Part shown: positions 23,659 to 35,741 of the stretch, in pieces
Position numbering within the stretch: the first letter of the stretch is position 1
How the letters are laid out: every line of letters begins with the position of its first letter
NCBI RefSeq assembly: GCF_040183065.1
Contig: NC_091131.1
Coordinates: 97,554,330 to 97,618,329 of the forward strand
Direction of reading: 5' to 3'
Length of the DNA: 64,000 nt
From: Periplaneta americana
Lineage: Eukaryota > Arthropoda > Insecta > Blattodea > Blattidae
Made by a program: the position numbers and the translations under genes
Notes under the pieces: generated by a model
Seen by the model: the letters and a program-made list of their open reading frames with translations, nothing else
The model's database searches: none
Told to the model about the DNA's origin: nothing

Positions 23659-23706
<48 letters not shown>
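23043..23706 (+). mobile_element. LINE polyprotein C-terminus with (ATT)n tail
   Basis: The frames read AIRAMNNVNHIHTPTLGTA, KIFKAKIVPILTYGIHIIWE, then KKVLGVSKYTLSRLTYLLTR and, after breaks, WEGANQQMRNVVMRLAVHG and CICKLCGENCGKYHVLNC. The last is a C-x2-C...H-x4-C zinc-knuckle-like motif found at the end of R1/I-like LINEs. The stop near 23631 is followed by an (ATT)n tail at 23659-23706. It is a different LINE family from 22147 and carries several stops and shifts. Confidence 0.75.
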
Positions 23707-23707
<1 letters not shown>

Positions 23708-23877
23708 GAATAATTTCAAGGAAAAATTGTTCCGGGGCCGGGTATCGATCCCGGGACCCTACGCTTAGCGCGCGAACGCTCTACCGACTGAGCTACCCCA
23801 GGAACTATACAGGACGTCACAATTCTTCCTTATTCAAACCTGCTTTACAGGGAGCTACTGCCTGAAAGCCAGATTTG
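23708..23877 (-). repeat. tRNA-derived SINE, family C
   Basis: The minus-strand head CTGGGGTAGCTCAGTCGGTAG (A box) and GGGATCGATACCCGG (B box) are flanked by CCTTGAAATTATTCAA on one side and a body containing TAGCTCCCTGTAAAGC on the other. Related copies are at 35742 and 36110. (ATT)n tracts abut both ends. Confidence 0.8.
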
Positions 23878-23879
23878 TA

Positions 23880-23919
<40 letters not shown>

Positions 23920-24892
23920 TTCAAAACTACCCTTTTTGTATTAGGACTACGATGTACCGAAGTACATATGAGATATCCGTGCAGAAATTCTTTACCATAT
24001 CCATTTTTGACTTATGCCCTTTTTACCGTATACTATAGGTATTTTCATCACATCCTGTACGCCTCAATATTTATTTCTAAAATACTGCCATGATATTATT
24101 TGACTCATTTCCTACAAATATTGTAGGCAACATTTTATGGTAAATCCAAAAAAAATATCTATAAAATTACGTGTATTGTTCCACAGTTTTACACTTCGTA
24201 TAATAAACATTATCACTAATACGAATATATTACATTCTTCTCTTACTAATAGATTGATTTTCTCCCAATTACCTGAGATAGCGAGTCATTTGAAGTGAAA
24301 TAGGAATGCAGGATAGTGGAATGTGGTAGTCCATGTCCAGGACGAGAGCGAATACCATATCTATGTCACAATAACACACATGCCCCGCGATATCGAGCTG
24401 CAGAGGAGAGGACGGACACTATCTTTCACTCTTCGGGATTCTCGGCACTGTCCATGACTCAGGAATTCGCCACCCCGAGTTTTACGACGTCGTTTACCAC
24501 CGATACCACCATCGGGAAAGCTTTTCATCGGTGCTTTACGAGTAGATGCCAAAAGACTTACCACATCCCCCTGAAATACTTTTCATAATATAAAATGGCA
24601 TTTCGACTGTAAATGGGTGGACGGCCAGCCTTAACTGCAACTTCCACGGAACAGAATTCGCAGTTTCACAAATACCACTGACTAATATCATACTCTTATA
24701 AAGTGTCCGAAGGTTTTTACTGTTGTTTAACTGTGTAATAATTACGAAAACGTAGTCTGATATATTGAAGTATTCAAGCAATTAAAGCATTGGTAGTTGT
24801 AGATTTACATATAGGCTTCATCAGTGGAGGATTATGTCTTCATAAGCATGCAATTCTGCAAGCGATTTAACAACTACACCTCAGAATAAATA
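23878..24892. other. LRRC23 intron, no gene seen
   Basis: Begins with an (ATT)n tract to 23921, then unremarkable AT-rich sequence. The 90-codon frame at 24316-24588 has no recognisable features. Confidence 0.4.
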
Positions 24893-25598
24893 CAGGGTGA
24901 TCCGTTTTGGTATGGATAAAATAAAAACACCGTAAACATTTACCACTGAACTTTATTTGTTGAAGTTTAGTGCGTACAACACTGCAAGATTGGAGATTCT
25001 TCAGAGCTCAACATGACCTCCATTGCGCACTCTGCACAACTCATAACGGTGATGCAAATTCAGTCCATGTCCGTTGCAACATAAGAGGGGTGATTTGTTG
25101 AAAAGCTTGAGTAAATTTTACTCTCAGATCACCAATGTTCCTGGGTTTCTGTGAATAGACAACATCTTTACAAAATCCTACACGAAGAAGTCAGGAGGGG
25201 TTAGATCTGGGGAGTTTGGGGGCCAAGCCAAGAGATCGCTGCTTCTCGTACTGGGTTTCGCCTGGCACCTCCTGCATTTTTTTAAACAAAACCTGTTTCT
25301 ACAAATGTTCTATAGTACAACATTATGGAATCGATATTTAGGTACATTAAGCACACCATACTCACGTCGAAATTCCCTTTGAACTCTTTCAACACTCTCA
25401 AATTTAGTATATCAAAGAACACATTGTGCCCGCTGCTGATTTGTAGTAGCCATTTTAATCACCTATGATTTTCATTTGTCCTTTCAGATTATGCATTGTT
25501 GATTCATATTAGGTATAACCAACAAGAAATGTTTCCTACTATCATAGTAGCTTTATAATAATAAATTAATATTATCCATACCCAAACGGATCAGACTG
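24893..25598 (-). mobile_element. Internally deleted mariner-like element with TIRs
   Basis: The left end CAGGGTGATCCGTTTTGGTA and the complement of the right end (CAGTCTGATCCGTTTGGGTA) are terminal inverted repeats continuing into TGGATAA. The dinucleotide left of the element is TA. On the minus strand the N-terminal text QQRAQCVL-YTKFESVERV, QREFRREYGVLNVPK is followed by a jump to WPPNSPDLTP and YSQKPRNIGDLRVKI. The HTH and the final catalytic D (WPPNSPDLTP) are kept while the middle of the transposase is lost. About 706 bp long, hence non-autonomous. Confidence 0.82.
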
Positions 25599-25611
25599 AA
25601 CTTTAGGACAA

Positions 25612-25692
25612 TGATTCTCAACAGGACAACCGCGACCATTTGGGGGGGGGGAGCAAAGAGCACTTAATGGGGCCGCGAACAAAATAATAATA

Positions 25693-25754
<62 letters not shown>

Positions 25755-25760
25755 ACGTTA
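25612..25760. repeat. hAT-end-like fragment and (AAT/ATT)n
   Basis: ATGATTCTCAACAGGACAACC and GGGGCCGCGAAC recall hAT MITE ends (CAGTGATTCTCAACC). A mixed AAT/ATT tract fills 25684-25754. Weak. Confidence 0.35.
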
Positions 25761-26044
25761 TTCTATTAAACATTTCAACATCGACTAATAGCACTGGAAA
25801 ACAAATATTAGCTTATTTTATGCTTCGGAAATTGAATGTATATTATTTTGTTTATTTCTAGCTGCCGAATACGAAAGTGATCTTAAAAATTCTGGGTTGA
25901 TTATCGTTTATGAGTAATCGAAGAAAATATTGGGTATACATTATTAATTTATTTTTATTCGGTCTAACTAATAAAATCATAGCTTATCTCTATAGGCCTA
26001 TTACAAACGGCGCCTCTTTGCCTGTCGCTTGTATTCAAGCTCTA

Positions 26045-26590
26045 GATCATCCCTTACAATGGTCCAGTAATAATCAGAAAGCATAGATATGCTACACCGG
26101 TCCTGGTATCGTCTCTCCTTTGTGGAAAATACTTGGTGGAAATGTTCTCCATGCTAGTCACTCACTGCACCGCAATTGTCTGGGACGAAGTCTATATGGG
26201 AGTGTAACATATATTTGGTATTTGGTTATTTGATAGGATGAGAATAGACGTTCCATTAGTTCTTTATATTTTCAGACTTCACGTTTCCCAGAAATTGTGT
26301 CACTATGTTTCGGAAAGCATTCCATGTCATCTGATCATTATGATTTAACGGTGTTACAGAATGATGGTCATTGAAGAGTTTACGGATCTGAGGACTAATG
26401 AAAATACGCTCCTTGATTTTATTTCCAGTGATTCGTGAAAATTTACACAGAAAATACTTTAATACATCTCCGTTTTTCTTCATTCCTTTAACGAATTTCT
26501 TCATTAACGTAACAAAAATTGACCGCATTATGTTTAAGAACAAAAGACAAAAATATCGCTCACAGAAAATCACAAAGGATCTCGCCACGA
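26045..26590 (-). pseudogene. Broken ORF of a widespread arthropod repeat, class uncertain
   Basis: Minus-strand text includes HSHIDFVPDNCGAVSD, HGEHFHQ, ERRYQ, LSDYYWTIVRDDLE and, to the right, NDQMTWNAFRNIVTQFLGN. This follows a protein family repeated in many arthropod genomes (HSHLDFFPENLGAVSDEHGE-FHQD, then DYCWTL-RD), whose element class I cannot name with certainty. It is a relic, broken at least once. It is not a host gene. Confidence 0.55.
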
Positions 26591-27057
26591 CCGAGTGTGC
26601 AAAACTGAACAGATAGCAACTGCCTACTGTTGTTGTAAATCTCGCTTTGTCAGTGATAAGTCAAGCTGGAAGTCTTAAAACGAACCCCTTCTCATTCTGG
26701 GGCGGTAAAACTAGTACAAACTTTGATTTCGTGTAATATTCGTATTTATAAAGAAAGGAGCACATCTGGTCATATCGTATATCGCTGAAACCAGAACTTT
26801 CTTTTTGGGTTTTGTATAATCATTTTACTTCGCTACACTTCGTTCTATGTCGTTACTTCCATCCGAAAGAATATAACCGAAATCGGTGACACACTAAAAT
26901 ACGATGGTTACGGGAGTGTCCTAAAGATTATGGGAAAACCTGAATATAACAGAAAATGAGTAGGTACGTGTAGTTTACAATACACACATACATACATACA
27001 TACACACATATATACATGCACGCTTACATACACATACATCTATACATAGGCCTATAT

Positions 27058-27806
27058 ATGGTGTGTCCCGTAGAATCACTACCACAAAGAAACCTGAATG
27101 TCTCCTAAACTAATAGTGACAGAATAACCGGACTTGGATTTTATGTTAGAAAAACTCACCAAGTTTCAATAATCTCCACATGTACGACTCTGGTGGCTCG
27201 AACAATATCAATACGGTATTTTATCTCCCTCCATGTGTTCCGCAGCATTACAGGTGTCTGGGTTTATCATTTCGCTGCAGCTTTTGCACAAGTTGGATTT
27301 TGTATGCTCTAAGTCGCAATCTTTTATGGACAATGTTGTGAACAGTCGATTTCGGAATACCCAGCTCTGAACTGGCCCGTCGAATTGATGTCGTTGGGCT
27401 GCGCTGAAATGCTTGTCTGAAATCTTCAACTTTAGCTTCGAACACTGCTTTTTTGCCGCTTCCCTTCTTCCTTAACCAGAGCCTGTTTCTAACAGCTGAT
27501 TATACCATTTCACATTTTACGCTCTGGAGCATTTGCACCATATTCCTGCCTAAATCGTCTTTGCACTGCAATAGGGAACTTCAATTCGGCTAACCAATAA
27601 CAAATTTCACTGTACCGTGAATTCCGCCATTTTAACTCTATGTGTTGTCATACTCCTTGCATGCACACTGGAGTCATAATTTTTATTGTTACCAAACTTG
27701 GAGAGTTTCTACATAAGACAAGATGAGAAACATATTTCTAAATTCACTGAGTAACGAGATATTTACAGTATATTTCTTTGTCGTAGTTATTCTACGGGAC
27801 ATAGTG
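27058..27806 (-). mobile_element. Internally deleted mariner/IS630 element with TIRs
   Basis: GTGTGTCCCGTAGAATCAC at the left and the complement of GTTATTCTACGGGACATAGT at the right form terminal inverted repeats that include an AAAGAAA stretch. The minus strand encodes AKVEDFRQAFQRSPTTSIRR, ASSELGIPKSTVHNIVHK, RLRLRAYKIQLVQKL, a Tc1/mariner helix-turn-helix (ARELGIP-STVH...RLRLKPYK). No DDE catalytic segment follows before the left TIR, so this is a deletion derivative of about 750 bp. Confidence 0.8.
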
Positions 27807-27979
27807 TACATACATTTATAGACATGAATGTGGCTCAATTCCTCGGCACTTATGATCACTTTGCATTGGCGTCGCCTCTTTCTGTTGAATGAAGAAGATC
27901 AATATTTTCACGACTTTCATTACGGCAATTTTGATTAAAAATATAAAGTAATAATGACACTATTTTTAATCTGTTACTG

Positions 27980-28205
27980 AACAACGCCTTAGCAACTAAC
28001 TGATGTCCGTGGGACTGGCGATAGCAAGGCAGTGTTTTGGTATGTTGTGATGAGACTAAAGATTTATAAGGGATGCCTGTTTTATGCCTTACGATTGGGA
28101 AAAGACTCTAAAAATTTCAACCAGGTAATCAACTCTAGCGAGATTCGAACCCACGCTCGAATTCAGTCTCTGTTCTGGAGGCCATCTCACCTCTAGGCCT
28201 ACCTG
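27980..28205 (-). repeat. tRNA-derived SINE, family A (decayed)
   Basis: Minus-strand B box GGGTTCGAATCTCGC, central TACCTGGTTGAAATTTTTAG and CTTACGATTGGG words align with family A. The tRNA A-box end is heavily mutated. Confidence 0.6.
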
Positions 28206-29388
28206 AAAAAGATCTTTCCTGGAGGGTCTCGCAAAAAGTAAGGAACACGTAAATGTTTTAAAATGTGTTTGATAATACGAAGACGTAATTAATACACAAA
28301 TAAAAGAGAACGTACTACTTATTCATACACTTGCAAATTTAATAATGCACTTATTTGGAAAAACTTATCTGTTTGTTAATATAAATACTAGGAAAACTCA
28401 CGTCGAAATCTATTAATCACTGTCGCACTATTGAAGGACTTTCTGCATAACTTAATATACTCTGTAAAATATGACTGGTGTAATATGTAGCTAGTTGACG
28501 ATGTATGCAATGGATGGGGAAAGGAACTGGTCACACTATTCCATTATCTGCTGGCCTAGTTGCCTCGTAAGTGGTGCCTTCTTGGTATCACTTGTGAGAT
28601 TCAGACCTGTCTTCGAACAGTTGACTAAACAACAACTCTGTAAAAATATTTATTATGGGAAAGAAAGAAATTGTAGCCTTAAGATTAAGTTTGAACTACT
28701 GGAGGATGTAAAAATCACTCCACTACATTTCAGTAACTTGGACATTATGTTGGAGTATAGTTGTGCATAAAAATGACGCAGTTCGGAGACACCTGGATGT
28801 TCGCGTTGAATGTAGACTTGTAGATTTTCAATTTTCCTTGTGTTGCACAGTGAAGTTTTGCATTGTTAAGTGGTGTAATAGCAGTTAACTTAATGGGATT
28901 GTACACGGACCAATTCAGTATTGAGTTGAACATACTCTACATTATCTATAAAATCTTATCTAGTGGAAAGTTCATCTCCTAGACCGTGTTTGGCGAATGT
29001 AGGCTTCTGACGTTCTAAGGATTTTGAAAAAAAAAACTGCGATAGGAATTCTGTTTAAACTTTGATTACATTTCGTTAGAACGGAACCTCATATTACATG
29101 TCAGGGAGAAACTCAATATGTCACGGGATCGAATTTCCATGAAACTGATTGATGGCGCTGCCAGAAAACAACTGAGGTTAAAGCACGGAGCTGAGATTGC
29201 AAAAGCTGCGTTTAAGCCTATTACTCGGATTCTCTTTTATAAGTTGAGTGAAAAAACTCAGTGTATAGTTGCGTTGCTTTCGGTGTTTCCTTAAGCAAAA
29301 TCAATTTCAGTTAATTGGAGGCACAATCTGAATGCTGTAAATTACTAAACAAGTATAGTTCATTTACATTACTATTTCGGAGGTGATA
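28206..29388. other. LRRC23 intron, no gene seen
   Basis: Ordinary intronic sequence. The 91-codon frame at 28495-28770 shows no motif. Confidence 0.45.
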
Positions 29389-29389
29389 T

Positions 29390-29653
29390 GCCCATATAAT
29401 ACAGAATAATACATCAGACTACAGAATATAATTACAACAATAGAAGTAAAATAAAATAATACATCAATGTAAAAAAGAAAGAGGATAAAATAATATTAAT
29501 AAAATTTGAGGACCGAATGAGCAGCACTTGTGTTCGGTCGCAGTTCAGATATATTATTAATGTAAAAAAATATATAAATAGAATAAAATAGGAACTAAAA
29601 GTAAACTTACAGCTACAATGAAATTACATAATATAATATTAACATAATAATTA

Positions 29654-29696
<43 letters not shown>

Positions 29697-30365
29697 GCCG
29701 TAAATCCCCAGTGGGACAAGGCCTCCTGCTTGGGCAGGGGTGGCTCAAGTCTTGACAATCAGAAGAGCCGACCTGATGGTCTATTTACATTCCTAGTTCT
29801 TTGTCCACAATTTCACTAGCATTGGTTGTTGCTCCCGCTCAAAGTTGGTTGACTGCGTCCTTCCACCGTGCTCTTTGGCGTCCTATTCTGGTCCACAGTC
29901 CTCCTAGCTGCAACTTGAACTCGTCCTCCCATCTGGTTCTCGGTCGTCCACGGTTTCTCCAGCCAATTATTGGATCCCACAGTGTCGCCGTGTGTGCCCA
30001 TCTGGTAGGATGCATTCGAACCACGTGTCCTCCCCAGCGCCATTTCATCCTATTAGCGAGTGTGACCACGTCCTCTACGCCGCGCCTCTTAGTCGCGGTA
30101 CTTCTTCGTTTCTGATTCTGTCCTTCAGGATTATTCCGAGTATTTTCCTTTCCATTCTCCTTTGGCATCTTCCTAATTTTAATGCCTGTTTCTTGGTGAG
30201 TGACCAGGATTGCGCCCCATATAAAAGTACAGGTGCATTGCAGCTGTTGAAGATCTGCCTCTTGTTCTGCAATTTCTGGCTCTTGTATAGAGAAGAATAA
30301 TAACGTACGAGAATCAAGTAGGATAATTTATGATATATATTTTCCGAAATTATAGAATACAAATA
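29390..30365 (-). mobile_element. LINE 3' region interrupted by a second LINE
   Basis: 29390-29648 and 30288-30360 together match the uninterrupted copy at 56430-56800, including GAGGACCGAA...GTGTTCGGTCGCAGTTCAG and AGAAGAATAAT-TCGTACG. The middle is a separate LINE (next entry). Similarity stops near 30365, consistent with 5' truncation. Confidence 0.8.
29649..30287 (-). mobile_element. LINE C-terminus inserted into another LINE
   Basis: The minus strand encodes APVLLYGAQSWSLTKKQALK, CQRRMERKILGIILKDRIRN, then MKWRWGGHVVRMHPTRWAH, GRPRTRWEDEFK. This is the familiar LLYGAETW...RRMERK-LG...RMKW-WAGH--R...GRP--RW ending of insect LINEs. The (AAT)n tract at 29653-29691 is its 3' tail. One frame change separates the two halves. 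Confidence 0.8.
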
Positions 30366-30689
30366 CAGGGTTGTTTCCGATCTCTGATAACGAATTTGAA
30401 TGACGTCATGTGCGTCAGGAGTCACAGGACAGCTGAACTGTGGCGCGAGGTGACAGACCAGTAGTCAGTGATCTCATAGTCAGAGTGCACGGCGACTCAC
30501 AGCAGAAATTCCCAAGAAAATCCAGCCTTTTGGGAGGGGTACGTTACGACCCTTTCCAGTGCCAAGTATAGTTAAGTGTAAATAAAAGAATCCTGCAATA
30601 AACGAGGTTTCGTTATTTCCAAGAGAGGCATCTTCTCTGTACTTAATAAGATTGGTAAAGCTCGAATGGAATTAATTTGTATCATCTCG

Positions 30690-30960
30690 TGGGGTGCGGC
30701 GACTTGTGACGAGGATGGATTTGCTTGCCTTTTCCACTCTGGAATTAATTTCATCCGAACACCAATCTTCTACCAATGTTGAAATTAGGCCTACATAATG
30801 AAATTCCTTTAATAATGCATTGTAAGAATTGTTATTAATTACTGCCATATTTATTTTCTTAAAATTTTCTACGGATATTAAACTATTATAAAGCAATTTT
30901 AAAACCTGCACATCCTCAAAATATCTCTGAATTATGAAAAATAAATCGTTGTTTTCCATA
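30690..30960 (-). mobile_element. Possible LINE fragment
   Basis: The minus-strand frame includes FHYVGLIS, CSDEINSRVEKASKSI, resembling the F-YLG-IS...EI-SRIEKA segment after the reverse-transcriptase core of many LINEs. Short and degenerate. Confidence 0.35.
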
Positions 30961-32640
30961 TACTTTATCTATGATCTAATTAATTTAGTTTTCAGAATTT
31001 AAATTGTATGTAAATATTAAACCTACATCTTTAATAGAAAAAGCATAGACGAAATTCCCAGGATACACACTGTGTTGAACATTTGATTGCAGAGATACTC
31101 TATGAAAACTTAAGAAATGGCACTTTTAACTTTCAATGGAAGATTATTTAGTGCAGGATATATTCGAGATAACTGGACTGTGTATATCATGTGATGCAAT
31201 TAAAATTATTCCATAGCCTATGCATTAATATCTGCAATTAAGATTAGTAATAATATGCCTTAAGTGTTTCTTAATTCATTGAAACATATCTTCCATATAG
31301 AACTATCTAACTTTGGATTTCATGCTATTCTTTTATTATTACAACCAATAAAGATTAGTAATGCAAAACACAAATAGCGTTTTCACTCGGTACAGAATAG
31401 AGTATGTAGCCTCTTGGGAGCGAGGGAGGGAGGAGTGGCGACAGAGATGATTGAACGCTTACAATATTAGCCACAGTAGCCGATCTTTCCCTCCGATGTC
31501 TTTGGATCTGATCTCCCAAACTGCTCATGTGCAGCGGAGAGAGCTCTTGCACAAAGAGTGCGGGTTGGTCATCACAGTTGTAGAGGAACAGCAATGCGCA
31601 AACCAGACTCTCGGCCGAGTCGCTTTAGGCTTCAGTTACGCACAGAAATTATTGTCAATGATACACAGTATAGCATCGTTAATTCGAAATACCATAAGTT
31701 ATGAATGTAAAAGCATTATAACATTTATGAACCGTTAAACATTTACTCGCACCTGATTTCAGGTTAATCGAATGGTAAATTCTTGCACCACTGTAAATAC
31801 TGGCGAAAGTTATAGTTTAGCAGCAATTTGAACAGAACTTTAAAATACACTCGTTTCATGCTGAAGACGATGCGATTTTAGTATAATTGTCTAAGACGTG
31901 TTCAATATAATTCAAATTTCATCGGTAAGCACAATAAATCGTCTTCTGCGTTTCTTATCTGTAAGACTTTCTGTCTAACGGAATTTATTCATAAGGCCAT
32001 GGATCGTTTTATTACTTGGAACGTTATCACTTGAAAATCTTTACTGAAATATCTTCGAACTACTTATTGACCGAATTTGTTATCAAATATCGTACTTAAA
32101 TACTCGCTGTGCAATACTGCATATTCGTGCCCTTTTATGTTTAAAATAATTATAAAATTGTCACACGAACACAGCTGTGTAGAGTTACTTCCAGAAAAGA
32201 CTCAACAGTACTTACGTCAGCTGGCTTTTAGGAGCCAATAATGTGTCATTAGTCATACCAAGCTCCGTACATAACCGGAGTCTACGAGCGAATTGGTCAA
32301 GCGCCTAGATTAACGCGTTGCGGTTTCTCCACAATCTATTCATCCAATATCTACCAACATCAATCTACTATGATAAAGAAGGTTAAATACAGAATGTTAT
32401 ATTTGTTGATATATAGAATAAACCACCGAGAAAAAATTGGTATAAAGGCTACGAGAATATAAAATTTGCATTACATTTCGAGGCGATTTCTGAGGCGTTT
32501 CAATTCGTATTAATAGCATCCATTTTTTTTGTTTTGTGTGTTTTTTGTTTTTGTTTTTTTTTTGTTTTTTTTTTTTAAGCTTTCCTTTGCTATATATCTA
32601 AACTTGTACAAATTTGGACGGATTCTTTCTTAAACTGTTT
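30961..32640. other. LRRC23 intron, no gene seen
   Basis: AT-rich, with one moderately GC-rich patch at 31380-31620. A T/GT-rich low-complexity run lies at 32522-32580. Confidence 0.45.
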
Positions 32641-32739
32641 TAGTTTTCCATTTCTTTTTTTATTTTAACTAATACGCAATTGTTAATTATGGGCTCTTCT
32701 AAAAGCTTCCAGGTTAATGACCAGAGGAACCATGGCCAC

Positions 32740-33295
32740 AAACAAAAATGTCCAGAGCAAAATGTCCAAGGGAAAAAGTCCAGTAAAAAATGTCCACATA
32801 CAAAAATGTCCACAACAAAATGTCCAGTATCAAAAATGTCCACATAAAAATGTCCACAACAAAATGTCCAATATAAAAAAGTCCGCATTCAAAAAGTCCA
32901 TAAAAAGTCCATAGGCTAATTGGAAAGGAATCCATAATATATTTTTTTTTTACAGAAGCAGTAACCAGGAGAAAGACTACAATGTAAAATGTTTTATTGA
33001 GATTGCTAAGCGACGTACCAAATTTTAAATCAAGTGACAGAATGGCTGAAATTATACGTCACAAAAAAGGTAAAACATTCTAGTACACAATCGCTTTTCG
33101 TATCACTTGCATTTAAGGAGCAAAAATGGTAATAAATTATATTGGAAGTGTGTGGAAAGAAGCATCTGTGATGCGAAATGACTGATGTGGATAACATACA
33201 TGTAGATAAACCAAGTGGACATTATTTTTATGGACATTTATATAAGTAGACATTTAATTTTATGGACATTTATATAAATGGACATTTTAACCTCC
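32740..33295. repeat. AATGTCCA-iterated element with inverted copies
   Basis: About 12 copies of AATGTCCA/AAGTCCA at irregular 10-18 base spacing fill 32747-32910. Four or five inverted copies (TGGACATT) occupy 33218-33290, giving a fold-back layout around a 300-base centre. Hydrophobic or KCPH-rich frames here come from the repeat. Confidence 0.7.
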
Positions 33296-33299
33296 AATC

Positions 33300-34451
33300 T
33301 TCTAAAATTGACGATGTTTGCGTATAAGCATCTACTTTTATTCTATGTTTCACATAACATAACATGTCTTATCAAATAAGACGGAATGAAAATACTCTTA
33401 ATTCGGATGGAATCCTAGAATTGTGTAGGGTTCTTCAGAGTCTTATGAAATTAATTTTGGTCTCCCCTAAGACATTCAGTTGAAAATTAGCTCACTCTTC
33501 CTCCATTCTGCGTCTCACTTCTGTACTCACAGAGCAGACGAAAGTTGTTCATCTTGCATGACATCAAACATGAGGGGCATAGAATAAAGGTAATTAAACA
33601 TCCGAGATTTTAGAGCTCAACCTTGTACGAACAAAGTGCTGCGAATTAGAGAAGCGGAGAGGAAGCGCAAGAAAAGTGGAAATCCTTTAAGAAATCTTTT
33701 TCGCTCAGGAGCAGTTATCGTCTATGCCAAGTACCTGAGAGAGAGAAGAGGGGAAGTGGAGAGAGGGAGAGAACGGGAGGTATTCTAGTCCCATTAGTGA
33801 ACGATGGGTCTAAAATGGGCGAGGTTCAAAGTAGCCCTAATTTATGCCTCAGAATGTGAGCATTACATTAAAAATTAAACAATTAAAGTTTTAATTGCAT
33901 TAAAGGCCCCATGAAGAATTTTAAATGTAATTTTATCGTGTTTTATTAACGGAGATTTAAATCGCGTCGTAGAGAACTTACGGGCGCAGTAGACTTTTAA
34001 ACTGAAACGAAAAGACTAAGAAATATTTTTCCTTTTCACATTAAGGGGCTTTATAATGCTCTGTTCCCTTTCTACGGGTATTGTACCCTCTTCAGAGCTT
34101 ATCCCTTTGAGACAATTTAATCTTTGCACACTAGACGGAAACGTAGAGGCGGAAATGCGATGACACTTGTCAACACGACGCTAGGTCTCCATTGAGACAA
34201 CCTATGACATCACTCTACCAACATGCAAACATCGTTACTCGAAAATAATCGAACCTACAGTCATATCGCAAAGAAAAATCGAACATTTGACTTAAATGTT
34301 AAGTACCTGTGTTCAACTCCTTCGTACAAAATAATGCTAACCCACAAATATATTTCTACTTCAGCATTCTTCTAAAAGTGTTTTTGCAAAAAGAGTAAAC
34401 AAGCTTTATGTTCGGAAATTGCGTGAACTGGTAACTAAAAGCCAGGAAAAC

Positions 34452-34506
<55 letters not shown>

Positions 34507-35740
34507 TATATACGAGTAATGATAACCTAAGTTTATACTGAAGATCAATTGATGGTTATAGTTATTATCTTACCCCAAGGGGATGAATTATTCCTTCAAA
34601 TAGCTTTCTCTTACAATACCGCAATTATATAAGGACATCATTTTATTTTTACTTCAATTTTTATTGGACCTGAGTTTTTTAATGTACTTCACTCCCACCC
34701 CTTCTACTAATGAAGTTCCAACTGTCCTCCACATAGAATCAAGGCCGCATATAGTAAACAGCACTGAGTTAGTGAGTATAGTACGTTCCAGAAATATGTT
34801 CGCGTTTTCCAGTGACCAAAGAGCTTTCAATATTGAATCATATTTTCGCACAGGTACTGTCAGTTTGCCTACGTCGCATCCCGATTTCCCCCACCTGCTT
34901 CTGCACGACCCTTTGTAAAAGCTGGGCTGTCTTAGCTCCTTTCTAAAAACATTAATTTCTGTTAGGAATTTGACGTTTACGTAATATTATACAACTGTTT
35001 AAAATAACTTAAATAAAAGGGCCTCGTTAAGTAATTAACTGTCACGTGATTTTCCCCCTTTCTACATCCTGCGGCATAATCCCTTGGACGGACAGTAGAT
35101 AGCATGTCTGAGTAACTATATCTGTGCTGGTCGGGCAGAAGTGAAGATTGAATTTACAGTACGTAAGGTACTCTTTTATAGAGTAGATACAGAATTATTT
35201 CAACATGAGTTACTAGTACGAAGGACGAAACTGGTAATTGGAATTACGTACAGTAGTCTATAGTGCGATAATATGCATATTAGAACTGAAGCCTGTATCG
35301 AAATGAACTGCCACCATTTTCAAAAATGTGTTCAAATATCCATATTATGATTATTTTTCAATTTAAATTCATTCAAATATTGTACGCTAATGTACTGTAA
35401 ACAGTATAATATACACTGCATAATGAATACGTAGCATGGATAACTCAGTTCGTGAGTAAAAACTCTTATTCTTAATACAGTACTGCATTTTGATTAAACA
35501 AAAACCTAATGAAAATTGCCGAACTCAAAATCGCAATATTTCCTAGTTTACGTAAATGGATGAAGTACTTTTCTTCCCTCCTCTACCTAGTAAAGTGATT
35601 TGTTTGTGTTTTACGCCAGTATCATCGAACTCCAGCCGTGGAAGGGGCTAGCGAACGGTGTTTCCGGTTCTCTAAAGGTATGGCCAGGTTAATATTAAAA
35701 ATGTTAGTAAAAATAAAATGATGTCCCTGTAGAAAGGAAG
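33300..35740. other. LRRC23 intron, no gene seen
   Basis: Contains a purine-rich GAGAGAGA patch at 33738-33780 and an (ATT)n microsatellite at 34454-34506. No gene or TE motif recognised. 34664-34918 is open on + but featureless. Confidence 0.45.
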
Positions 35741-35741
35741 T

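Noticed and set aside
30420-30700. Stretch resembling a retroviral-type LTR or its downstream edge
   Set aside because: Some word usage (AATAAA, CGAGGTTTCG) is suggestive, but no matching second copy, clear ends or target duplication could be seen. If real it is an old solitary fragment.
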